Assembly: GCA_905250025.1 (NCBI GenBank)
Contig: CAJNOJ010000004.1
Coordinates: forward strand, 372,001-436,000
DNA length: 64,000 nt
Source of the DNA: Adineta ricciae
Taxonomy: Eukaryota; Rotifera; Eurotatoria; Adinetida; Adinetidae
Direction of reading: 5' to 3'
Both the position numbers and the translations under genes were made by a program. Every line of letters begins with the position of its first letter. The first letter of the stretch is position 1. The notes beneath the pieces were generated by a model. That model was not told the origin of the DNA. It worked only from the letters and a program-made list of their open reading frames with translations, and ran no database searches. Below are positions 33,496 to 45,015 of this stretch, one piece after another.

Positions 33496-34648
33496 ATGGA
33501 TAGACGGATGAGTGACTATTATGACTATATCGATGAGAATTCGATTGATCATCGTTTGATTTGTCATGCATGTTTGAAACCATTAATTCAGCCGGTCATA
33601 ACTCCATGTAAGAATCAATTCTGTCGATGTTGTATTGAAGAAACACTTGACGAACATTATTTACAATGTGACGAATGTGAAAAATTACATTTAACCAATC
33701 AGTTGCGATCGTTAGAGAATTCATTTACCTTGATGGCGCTTGATCAACTGAAAATCAAATGTAAACTATGTGGTAAAGGTAATCTTCAACGTGCGAAGTT
33801 CTCTGAACATATCTATGAACACTGTCCAAGGGCGATTGTTATGTGTTCGACAGATATGAACAACTGTCCTTGGATTGGTCTACGTGAAGATCTTCAAACT
33901 CATTTAATCTCGTGTGAATATCGTACATCTGTTTCACAAAGTAATCTATACACAGATCAGCTTGAACCTGAACTTCACAGACGTGTTTTATTTAGATTCA
34001 TTCGACGACAAATACGGCGAGTTTTTACCATTTTCGAACGTTGATTTACAACAACGACAAATATATAATCACGATATCGCAATAGCAGTCAAAGCGTTGC
34101 TAGTCAATCAACGGTGTACATGTTTAGATTTGTTCAACAAGGGAATATCCTCGGACGAAATGTTTGTCATAGCGTCGGTTTTGTCAAATGATCGATTGTT
34201 GACTACACTAAGCCTTCGAAATAATCGCTTATGCGATTCCGGTGTACAATTCATCTCTCATGCGCTGTTGACAAATTCGTGTTTGAAACGCTTGGATCTC
34301 AATGAGAATTCAATAACAGATACTGGTGTTCGATTAATAGCTGAAATGTTGAAAACCAACCAAAGTTTAACGAAATTGACATTATCATTTAATCGCATCA
34401 CTAACGAAGGACTAAATATGTTGATCGAAGTGTTAATTGATAACAATACAACGTTGCAACATCTATGTTTAGCAGGAAATCAAGCGATTGATCACACGTC
34501 GACTAATTCGATCATGAATTTGATTCGATGCAATCAATCGTTATTAATACTCAATTTAGAAGATTGTCATCTGTCTTGGTGGAGCAAGAAGAAAATAACT
34601 TTGTATAAAACAGTACATTTTCGCGCGGTTTTGGAGATTTTATTCTAA
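33496..34648 (+). CDS. RING/TRAF-type zinc-finger protein with RI-like leucine-rich repeats
   Basis: Two exons, 33496-33940 and 33996-34648. The 55-bp intron (gtaatc...tttag, phase 1) unites two frames that otherwise overlap. The protein is 365 aa. The N-terminal RING-like fold has C23, C26, then CKNQFCRCC and CDEC, followed by a TRAF-type Cys/His segment (CKLCGKG, HIYEHC, CPWIG). The C-terminal half has about five NOD/RI-type LRRs (LSLRNNRLCDSGVQFI, LDLNENSITDTGVRLI, LTLSFNRITNEGLNML, LCLAGNQAIDH). It is a probable E3 ubiquitin ligase using LRRs for recognition. The ending WWSKKKITLYKTVHF departs from the repeat. Confidence 0.85.
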
Positions 34649-35399
34649 TAGTTTGAATCTATGCACGACTGTTTTTCTTCTCGTTTTATCTATTTGTTTT
34701 GAAATGAAGAGAATGTGAGTCGATAGGGACAGGTTATCATTTGCTGTAAATGTTTTACCTTTGAAGATAATAATGACAGAAGTACGAACAAACGAAAGTC
34801 GTTCTTCGTACTTATGTTCGTCATGAATCTTAGAACAGAATACAAGTCGGAAAGGTGTCATTGATTTGATTACAACACAGCAGTAGTATGGAAGACAGGT
34901 GAGCGAAACAATACACTCAAGGTTACGTGTATATTACCATCTGTAACGTTTATCTATCATGTTAACCTTATACAAACTAGGTATACAAAATTCATTCAAT
35001 ATTTAAATATAAACATAGGTATATGAACAACACCGTATATCTACAACGAAGAAAAAAGGCTATTTTTGCCGATCAAAGATTTTGACAATTGATCGATAGA
35101 TGTTCTTACCGTGAGATGCTTTTGAGCAAGATATTCAATTCAATACTGATTGCATCGACTTTCCCGTTTTCACTACGCTATATAGTGAATATTTCGATTT
35201 GATTGACCAAACTGGCAGTTACTCGTTTTTCGTTCTTGCTTAATCTCATTGCTGATATTGATTCAGCGAAAGAATTTTTGTTCGATGAAAAGATATCGGA
35301 AAGAATCGCAATCTTCCTTTACGTCTCAACACTCACAGTTTCAAAGCAAACTTGATAGTGTTCGATGTTTGTGCTTCATATTTCGTTGATAGTTGACTA
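34649..35399. other. Intergenic, nothing recognised
   Basis: No supported feature. Confidence 0.4.
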
Positions 35400-36239
35400 C
35401 CAATAACGAAACCATGAACGTACTTTTTTTGACAGAACAGTTATTAGAAGTGCACTCGCAAACAGACCAATCAATGATATAATCACAGCTACACCTAAAA
35501 AGCACACTTATAGTTTGATTTCCTAGCAGATGTCTTCTTATAATTTAACGCTTACTTCTACCACAATAAGCTGAAAGATACAAATCTCTATATCCAACAG
35601 TAATGAATATCGCCGAAAACAATCACATCGCATCACTCATCGATAGATATTCATCATTTGAACGGTAGCTACAGGCTCGTAGACTCCAGCTTCCAACGAG
35701 AAATGTCAAAACGCAAAAGGATGACAAACACCGTGTTGGCCATCGATCAGCATAAGCACAAAAAAAGAATAAAAAGTTCATGGAAACTTAATTGAGATAG
35801 CCAAGTGATTGCGTTGCACAATTGCGAATTAAATGGAATAATACATCAGACCTTGGCACAGGAAGTACAAACGAATGAACAGTAATTTAGCAAACAAGTA
35901 TGCTAGTACATCAGCTAGTCCACTGTCCGTTGAATACAATCGTGGCATTGGATGAACTGCACAGATGGTCAGCTCAAGTGTAATTATGAACGCTCGACTA
36001 TGTGTTAGTCTAACACGCCAGTCTTCAATCGAATTGTTGATGAAATAAAGAACAAGAATGAGAACGATGCCAGTTAAAATGCTTATAACAAGTTTGATAA
36101 CCCGGCTTGCAGTGGTATTCAATTCTTCGGATTGACTAAAAGTGAGCTCATCTACAGCTATCATCAGAAGGATGCTGGTAACGCTCATAACACACATGAT
36201 ATAAGCTATGACTGACCTTGAACGAAGTAGAAAATAATT
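35400..36239 (-). pseudogene. SK-type potassium channel, decayed copy 2
   Basis: A homologue of 30413-31275 on the same strand. An intact stretch (36197-35829) covers S1-S4 with DWRVRLTHSRAF, ICAVHPMPR and LLFIRLYFL. After that come S5 in pieces with in-frame stops, a pore where the Trp codon is TGA and the selectivity filter reads TVGYRD instead of GYGD, then S6 (LIGLFASALLITVLSKK) ending abruptly. With the filter glycine changed to Arg it could not conduct potassium normally. It is non-functional as a channel. The conserved N-terminal half could make a truncated protein, but no evidence shows this. Confidence 0.75.
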
Positions 36240-37537
36240 GTAGTGAACAGAAAAAGTGAGAGCTTCGTTGGCTTACAGACGACTATGCAATAGCTTTCAC
36301 GTAGTTAATCGTCAACTAAGATTGACCATAAAGAGATCGCTGTCAGCTCCTGACGATTTCTTCGATGGTGAGTTGTCTGGTGATGAGAGTTTGCGAGATT
36401 GTAAACTAGGACTTTGACTTGTTATCGTAGAATATGCCCAGATTGTATGAGGTAAAGAAGAGTTGAACAAGACGTGTGAAACTATTTCGCAATCAGTAGA
36501 GATTGAAAGCGTAATGGAATCGTATTTTCGTGATACCGAAGAAGAATACTGATAATAAAAGTATCGAGGATTAAGGTAGTGTCACCTTGATTGTATTATC
36601 CTAATGTGTAGATATGTGTATTTGTGATAATAATAGGTGACAGATTTTTCTATAAGATAAATTCTATTCACATAAAACACGCCTTTGCAAGCCAATAATT
36701 GAAGGAAAGGAATATTTTTTGTTTATCAAGTATATACACGTAGATAAGTACAAAAAGAAAGGTGCCTATTACGTTTATGTCGATGACGTTCACATCATCA
36801 TATCAATAATATAATATACTATAAATTCATATAAATACAAACAATACAGATATCAACTCGTATTCGATATCTGTTGTACAGAAGTCATTAGGAGAAAACC
36901 TTTGAAACGTTTTCCGATAACAGCATGAGAATACCCAATACTCTCAGCATACTTTGTACAAGTTGTATCATTTACCGATGATATTCATCTGTTGAAGCAT
37001 GTTCTTTTTGTTTTGTTGATTCAATACTGTTTGGTAATTCTCGTTCAAATGTCTGTGTTATTCGTTAAAATCGACAACTATAAGACGAATCACCATGATC
37101 GAACGAACTTCTATCAAAGCACATGTGAAACTGTTCGATAGTACCACTAATTGAAGTGTAAGATCTGGAATTCTTTGAATTCATTGTATTTTAATTAACT
37201 ATATATTCAGCAGTATAGTAATTATTTTCGCGTTCCTAGTGAACAAACTCGTCTATTATGATTCTATGTGTTGTACTAATGTCTTATTTCTCGTACTTTA
37301 ACACACTGCAAGAATACGTGGGTGTGTCGAGAAGAAAAGTTTCGTTGTTGGTTCTATCAGCGAAAAGTAAATTATGTGTCTCGTTTGTTTGTTGCCTTAG
37401 GTAAATTTGAAAAAGAAAAACGATCGAATAGTCTTTAATTACTGAATATAATATCATCAATCACACATCTTTGCATCTTTTTTTGTTGACAGTTGAAATA
37501 TAGATCTTCTTTACTCTCATAAAAAATCAACAACAAC
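36240..37537. other. Intergenic upstream of the ART-LRR gene
   Basis: AT-rich. No TATA at a convincing distance, and nothing else recognised. Confidence 0.4.
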
Positions 37538-39051
37538 ATGGGTATACATAACAGTAAAACTGAAACCAGTGATGAAAATCTACACAACGACTGTTGCAAC
37601 CAACATCTTCCAATCGGAGGATATGAAAAACTGCCGCTTGTTTCCCTTGAAGCAGCTGTTGAACCGTTGGTCTCTCTTCTACCATCCGTGCAAACTTACG
37701 TTCAATTAGTGAAACGAAAATGTGAAAATCCATCCGACGGCTTAACAACAGATCAATCTGCATCCATCATGCTTTGCACAGTTCGATGGCAACCGTTTGA
37801 TCAATGTCTATCTGTTGTTCTAAATAGCATCTTACGTTCCGGTGATCGCGAGAAATTAAAGCCCTGGTTTCTTTATCTAAAACTTCTCTTGACTGCACTT
37901 TCTCGTTTACCAGCGAGCCATCAAACTGTTTATCGAGGAATAAAGTGTGATGTTAGTCGATTTTATCCGAAAGGCAAAACCATTACCTGGTGGGATTTGG
38001 TGCTGTGTATGAAATCTCTCGATCTGTTGCAATCAGAAAGTTACCTTGGTCGCAAAGCTGGGCAAACGATATTAACCATTGAATCGAGATCATGTCGAGA
38101 TATCAGTAAACATTCGTTTTACTCAACCACAGATATGATTCTTCTCCTACCTGCAACACAATTTCAAGTTATGCATTGTTTGAAACAAAAAGGCAAATTT
38201 TTCTGGATTCAACTGAAAGAAATTCAATCTCCATTTGTTCTCCTACAATCCGTATCCGTTGTTTCTCAACTGTCTCAGGTAAGTATCTTGTTTGCTTGAA
38301 GAATTTACTCTTCTCTAGATATTTTGATTAGGATTCTGTCCATGTCGATGCATCATCCTTGCGCACAAAATCTCCACCGACTGATACGTATCATCACAAT
38401 CAAAAATTAGAACAATTGATTGCTCAACATCCAAGAAATTCACCAATCTATCTTAAACTTGAACAAGTGACAAATAATGATGTGAAGATGATTGTTGAAC
38501 AAGCAGTTTTCGGGAAAAAATGTACTGAACTTTGGCTATGCAATGCACAGTTAACATCGCAAAATGCATTGTTCCTTTCCAATAGTCTATATAACAATCC
38601 AACATTGACAAAACTAAATCTGAATGATAATTTCATCCGTGATCGTGGTGTTCATGCACTGGCACGCATTCTTTCGTTAAACAATACCAAATTGAGAGAA
38701 CTCTTTCTTGCACGGAATAGTATCACAAGTGAAGGTGCGCAATACTTAGCTGAAATGTTATATACTAACATAACATTGACAAATCTTAGTTTACTCGGCA
38801 ATCGAATCGACGATAATGGAATCAAAAGTATTAGTCATGTTTTGAGTTATTATAATTCCACGTTAGAATGTTTATATCTGTCGGGAAATGATCTGATGAC
38901 TGATAGGAGCATCGATTATCTTATTGATATGCTTAAGTACAATCAAACATTGAAAAAACTTTATTTGTTCAATTGCAACTTGTCCGAATCGGCAAAGAGA
39001 CGGTTATTGGATGAAGCTCAACAAAAGAAACATTTGACTATATATGTATAA
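37538..39051 (+). CDS. Pseudo-ART fused to leucine-rich repeats
   Basis: Two exons, 37538-38278 and 38332-39051, with a phase-0 intron of 53 bp (gtaagt...gattag). The protein is 486 aa. It starts MGIHNSK, a good N-myristoylation signal, so membrane attachment is likely. Residues 55-240 align with ART domains (TVYRGIKCDVSRF keeps the Arg). The second motif reads TWWDLVLCMKS, where the active relative at 1-547 has WWGFSSCTES. The ExE site reads TDM where that one has ESE. Transferase activity is therefore probably lost. The second exon encodes about six RI-type LRRs (LNLNDNFIRDRGVHAL, LFLARNSITSEGAQYL, LSLLGNRIDDNGIKSI, LYLSGNDL). It perhaps senses or binds ADP-ribosylation targets. Confidence 0.85.
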
Positions 39052-39350
39052 AGAAGACTACCGTAATAAGAAAGGAATCATTTGACAGTTTGATTAATAT
39101 TACGTATAACAAAATGTGTCTATGATTTAATTCAAATAAATATAAGTGAATCCGTAACGCTGTTTCTAGTTTTCATCTATTCAGTAACATATTTCACACT
39201 CATTGTGCGCGCTTCTGTAACCGACCAATGGTATTGTTTAATAGAGGAAACAAAAATGACTCATTCTCCGTCTTCTGCAGTCATTAAGCTAACAAATAGA
39301 TGTCCAGCTCGGGAACACTCGCTGATGAGAAACAACTGGGTTTTTGTGAG
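39052..39350. other. Intergenic
   Basis: 3' flank of the ART-LRR gene and 5' flank of Argonaute. Nothing recognised. Confidence 0.35.
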
Positions 39351-39384
39351 TTGGGTAAAAACCCAATGACTTGGGTATATAAAT
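39351..39384 (+). promoter_or_regulatory. Argonaute core promoter: palindrome plus TATA box
   Basis: A perfect 6-bp inverted repeat (TTGGGT, AAAA loop, ACCCAA; 39351-39366) sits just upstream of TATATAAAT (39376-39384). TTGGGT is repeated at 39371. A 5'-UTR intron follows (39440-39513, gtaagt...ttttag), 20 bp before the ATG. Confidence 0.55.
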
Positions 39385-39533
39385 ACGACGGTCATATGTT
39401 GTTATTTCGCATCACAAAAGAATTCATTATTATATTGAAGTAAGTACGGCAACGTTATTTGTCTTCTCTTATCATAACAAAACCGTTCTTACGAAATTTT
39501 CATTCAATTTTAGTCTACTATTAAATCAAAATT

Positions 39534-42491
39534 ATGATCTCCAAATATTTTCACGAACGAATTCCAGTTTCATCTGTAATTCCTTCTATCGAGCTTAAAC
39601 TATCTTCACTACCACGTCGACCAACTCCGACGGGTTCAGCTGGTCGATCAGAAACTCTCTACACAAACCATTTCACGTGTCAAGTGGCTCAAAATCTGCC
39701 TCTGTATCAATATGATGTCTCTATTGAAGCACTAGGCACGCTCTCCAATGAATGGTATGAAGTTAAAGGTCGATCCCGATGTGCTTTGATCATGCAAGCA
39801 TTAATTTCGTCGGGCACTTTTGGTCCCGACACAGTCGTATGGTATGACGAACAAAAATGCTTATACAGTACATCAATACTTCCGACTCCAAGATTAATCA
39901 TGAACGGCAGTGGTCAGGAACGATTGAATATCAAATCCTTAGCTAATCAATGGTCAACAAATGATATTCATAATTACATAAACGGTCAAGGAAATGAATA
40001 TCCATACGATGCTGTTCGAATTCTTGAAACGCTTCTAAAGAAATCTCTTCAAGATCGGATTAAAGTCGTTAGTAACACATGCTATTTCACTGATGAACCA
40101 CCACGACAACTGCCTGGTGGTTTCGAAGAACGATCTGGTTTTATACAAGCACTCAATCTTGCCTCTGGTCGTTTAACATTAAATATTCAAACGAAATTAA
40201 CACCATTCTATCCAGACATGCCCCTACTTGATTTTATTCATTTACAAATTGGTGGTAAACGCATACCTAACGAACAGGAATGTAAAAAATTAAGTCGCGT
40301 ACTGAAAGATTGCCTTATTGTGACCAGACAATCAAATTGGAAGCAAGCTTATGAGTTCGATCGCTTCGTTGGCCAACGTCCATGTGACATCAAAATCGAG
40401 TCTGGTGAATCGCTGGTTGAATACTATAAAAATGCGAAAAATATCACCTTGACAGAAACAAACTACCCATGTATAGAAGTCTACGTGCCAAACGAATACA
40501 AGAAACCATGTCACTTACCATTAGAAGTGTGTCGTATCAAATCCTGGCAAATTTACGATAAAATGGTACGAAACTTAATTTTTCCTCCACAGCCACTTTC
40601 GACTGTATTGTTTATTTCAGATATCCAAAATGCAGGAAGCTCAACAACCGCGTAAATATATCCCCAAACCTAATGAACGCTACGTCAACATCATGGACAC
40701 AGTTCGTAAATGCAATTTCAACTCTGCTTCGAATGTTCTCTGTCGGGAAGTCGGTTTCCGAATCGAAGATAATGAAATGTTGAAGTTAAACGGACGAGTA
40801 TTAACTCAACCGCAGATTTTCACTGGTCAAAATAGCACTGCTAATGTTCGAATTGGTCGCATACCTCTCGATGGACATTTATTTACGCCCAAACCTCTTT
40901 CAGCATTGGCTATTGCTTATTTCGGTTCCAATTCCCAGCGAGATTCACAGGCAATGAATGAATTTGTTCGAGTTTTGCTGGATGTAAGTTTGTTTTCTCG
41001 CCTATTTGAGTCAGATGCACGGCTTTCGTTATCTTCTTAGGGACTAAAAACGTATCACGTGGATGTCAAGCACGAAAAACACGTTGTTCAACCTGCAAAC
41101 GATGAGATCACTCGATACTTCCAAACTATGAGCAGTCGGAATTGTCAATTTGTCGTTTGTGTGATGAGTGCAAAAACTGAGGATGAACTCAAACAATTAC
41201 AAGCGGATATCAAGGATTGCGGGACACTTCGGTTTGGTAAGTACTATGTCGTTATGATGAAAAGAATTTCCAAAGCTAGTAATGATCTTACAGGTATTAT
41301 GACACAATGTGCAGTAATGTCAAAAATCGATGGCAATCGTTCATTGTCGAGTTATTGTGAAAATCTAATACGAAAGATAAATTTCAAAAATTCGGGCATT
41401 AATACAAAAGTTAATCTAAACGAAACATTGAAAAACAAGAAATCAAGAACTGATTCATACATGTTCTTTGGTGGTGATGTTATACATCCAACAAATGTCA
41501 CTCGACAACATCCATCGATCGCAGGTGAGTTTCTCTTGGTCGTAGATCAAATTTCTGATAAACTTTATCTCTGATGAATAGCGGTTGTCGGCTCCAGAGA
41601 TTCATTGTGTTCCACAACAGCTGTCCGCGTTTGTAAACAATACCCTAAAGAAGGCAAATGTTCAATTGAAACCATTCTTGGCTTAACAGAAATGGTTGAA
41701 CAATTGTTAAGTTATAATCAACAAGCAAACAAAGTCCTACCAAATAAAATCGTTTTTTATCGTGATGGTAAGTTTGTCTGAAAATTTCCTCAGTTGTATT
41801 GAATGTATTTACACAGGAGTTGATGATGGTCAGTTCGGAAAAGTTCTTGGCTATGAAATCCCAGCTATTCGTAAAGCGTTCGATGGTAAGTCATAGACAA
41901 TTCAGTAACATAAAATTTTCATATTTTATTTCAGCTGTTTATGGTGAAAAATCTAAACATCCGCAGTTAACTTTTCTTGTTGTTAAAAAACGTCATAATA
42001 CTCGCTTTTTCGCATATAATCAATCGAGTGATGAAACAAAGAATATGCCAATCGGTACTGTGATCGACACAACAATTGTTCACCCGTATCAAAACAATTT
42101 TTATCTCAATTCGCATAATGCTTTTCAAGGTGTCAACCATCCATCACTCTATCACGTTCTGCTCGACGAAATTGGTTTTACTGCCGATGAATTACAACTG
42201 TTAACATATCACTTATGTTTTACGGATCCACGATCATCAGCTTCAGAAGCTATTCCATCAGTTGTACATCAAGCAGATATAGCTGCTCTGAAAGCGCGAG
42301 ATTTGTTCTATGATGACGAACGGTAGGAGTCGCCACGAATGATAACAGAGTTTTATTGATATCATTTTAGTTCGTCAGGAACAAGTGACGGTGGACGAAG
42401 TCAACCATTAAGAAATCCTACATTGAACGATGTTGACTACGAGATTCTTGGTGTACATGAAAAGCTCAAAGACCGACCCATATTCGGTTAA
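39534..42491 (+). CDS. AGO: Argonaute (AGO subfamily)
   Basis: Eight exons: 39534-40565, 40621-40983, 41041-41236, 41294-41524, 41582-41767, 41817-41885, 41935-42322 and 42371-42491 (861 aa, the usual length). It binds small RNAs and silences complementary transcripts. The N domain, PAZ (about 205-330, with LPLEVCRIKSWQ after it), MID and PIWI are all present. PIWI residues visible are D592 (FGGDVIHP), E637 (SIETILGL) and D669 (FYRDGVDDGQF). The fourth position is D807 (HQADIAALKAR), where human AGO2 has His807. The tetrad is thus DEDD rather than DEDH, and slicing may or may not persist. The end KDRPIFG departs from the MYFA-like end of animal AGOs. It has a TATA promoter and converges on NOL9 147 bp downstream. 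Confidence 0.95.
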
Positions 42492-42638
42492 TTAAAATCG
42501 TCTTCACTCAGCTTACGATTTTAAATTGCTGAAGGCTCATCCACAACTACTTTATGTTTTTAATCTTGATTCTTTTTTCAATTTTTTTTCATAATTTTTC
42601 AAATAAAAATCTATAATATAATTTTTTTTTGCTCTCCT

Positions 42639-44939
42639 TTATTCTACAGCTACACGTTTAAACACAAATTGAAACTCTTCTGGTGTATCAAACGCACCGG
42701 TAACCAGAAAAGAGATATTTGACAAGCAGTGAACAGGTGTATAGATTTCGTAAGTTTGCGTTTCTGTATCACATCGTTCAATCCAACCTTACAAAGAAGA
42801 GGATTTCATTAATAGTTCACAACTTCAAGTTTTTCATCTTACCGAAACCAAAACATTCAATGATAAGGTCTTGCGGGTTTAATATGTATTGTTTACCACC
42901 AACAGAAACAACAGTATCTTGAGACTAGAGTGCAATTCAAAAAAGATTTCATTCAAGAAGACTACAACGATAAAATCTCTCTTACCTGTAATTTCATGTT
43001 CTCATCGAAACAGAATCCGACGATAGTTTTCTCTAACTTAGCAGGTAATGCGTTCGGATTGGTATTCTCAAGTAAAGATACGTGAATGACTTCTGACCAC
43101 GGAAGATGTATTCGATGTAATTTTGATGAAAAAAAATAGGACCAAGTTGCCAAAAGACGATGGTCACGCGGACGTGGCTTTTGTGTGTTACTAGACGATG
43201 GTCTTGCTTGATTATTCGGACACGCACCGGACTGTAATTTGATGTATTCATAATTCAATTTTCCATCGTAATCTTCTTGTCGACTGGTACTCATTTGAAT
43301 TTGACGCTATAATTTATGAAAACGAGTTTTAGTGCATCATCGATGTTAACTGTAAGCTTACGCGATATGGTGCAAAAACGGGCTGTTTTAATAGCCATTC
43401 CAGTGTCACATCAGGCATTTGTTCTCGAGGTTGAGATGCACTCCAAGCGTCTGTTAGTTGGATAACGACATGCGGATTACACATACATAGTGTTTCTTTC
43501 AATATTTCAAGACCAAGACCTTGAAAAGAAAATAGGAAAAGCATTTCAAGTCCGATGACTCTCATAGTCGTGTTTACCGGTTCCCCAGCCCATCGTGTTG
43601 ACGACAATCATCGATCGATTTGGTTGTCGACTACCATAATCAACGTTCCACACTTGTCTCAGTTTACTAACATATTCCAAATACCGCACAGGCGATGATT
43701 GAGGTGAAACCTGACCGTAGTAAAGAACTCGGTCTGGTTTTGGACTAGTTTGAACATGCGAACAAGGCGGGCCGAGTAAGGGTGAAGTAACAGTTTGGTA
43801 CGATAAACATCCTCCCATGGTGAATTCACACTGTCCGATATCACAATCGAAATAGATTAAATTGTACACTGAATTAATATGATTGAGTGCACGGTTGACG
43901 AGAAGACGGGTGAATGTGGATTTACCCACGTCTTTTTCACCGCAGATTATCACGACAAAAGCAAACTCTAAATTTATTGAAATGTAAAAATTCCGGTCTG
44001 AAGGAACTGAATTTTTGCGATACGGTACCTTCGGTCGCACCCAATAACCATCGACTGATTATGCGATCGATAGTTGAGACGAAATCTTCACGAGGAATAA
44101 CTGCACTGGAGCTTGTTGTTTCAATTAAACGGACTTGTAAACTTAGTTCCATTTGTCTCCACTGATCCTGAGGATAAATTTGATAATTTTCCATAAACCA
44201 TTTGCTGTAAAACCGATGTTCTCGCATAGTTTTAAGAAATAATGACTGCTCGCTCAATTCTTTTCGAATTAACAGTACATCACCGCCACTCTGTTGAACA
44301 CGAGCAACAACATCTTCAGCTAATTGTTCATCTGGTATCACTGTTTTCACATCGACTAGCATAGTCGTTGTCTGTGGACAAAATTCGATCGGAAGTGCCG
44401 TGTTTGTTCGATAGTTGTATACAGAATAGTAGTTCAATGGATTTAGATTACACCCATGAATACGAACACGGCCAAATAAGGAACAAATTTGATAATTTTG
44501 TAGGAGTGTCAAATGAGTATCAAGGAAATGTATCACATAAGTCGGTGGATCCGAAAAGGAACCGAGAATCACTGAACGTTGAGGTGACCATGCTGCAGGC
44601 TTGTTTCTCTAAAAGAAAAATCGTATATTTCAGTAGATGCTCTTCGTATGGAGTGAAAACATTAAGCAGAAGCGATGTTTGGTATGGTGAAAGGAAGAAT
44701 CGGTTTAGAATTCTCGAAAGACAAATACCAGGCAAAATGCAGAGCAAATCTTGCCGTACAGCTTGCGAATCCATGAATGACGCTTGCTGTTGTCGATCAT
44801 ATTTCGGTCGAGGCGATGAATACTGAGACACCCTGGTAATCGGAACTTCAACTGTCTGATTTTGATCATGCTCATTGTCGTGTCGGGATGTTTGATCTAA
44901 AGATGAAGATGGACGAGTGGTGGATGAATATTTACTCAT
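42639..44939 (-). CDS. NOL9: Polynucleotide 5'-hydroxyl kinase, NOL9/Grc3 family
   Basis: Seven exons: 44939-44661, 44608-44029, 43967-43578, 43519-43362, 43306-42986, 42924-42843 and 42787-42639 (652 aa). NOL9/Grc3 phosphorylates RNA 5' ends during ITS2 processing of pre-rRNA in the nucleolus. The Walker A loop GEKDVGKST (296-304) is followed by YFDCDIGQCEFT and LLGPPCSHV, as in this family, and by a C-terminal region ending EEFQFVFKRVAVE. The N-terminus is Ser/Gln-rich and divergent. The first intron uses a weak donor (gttttc); its position is chosen because it is the only one that keeps frame with the acceptor at 44609. The other joins are canonical. Confidence 0.88.
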
Positions 44940-45015
44940 CTGAAAATGAAATTAAAAATAAGTACAAGCCGATTAAATGAGGTCTGCTTCGATATATGAG
45001 AAAAGTAAAATAGTG

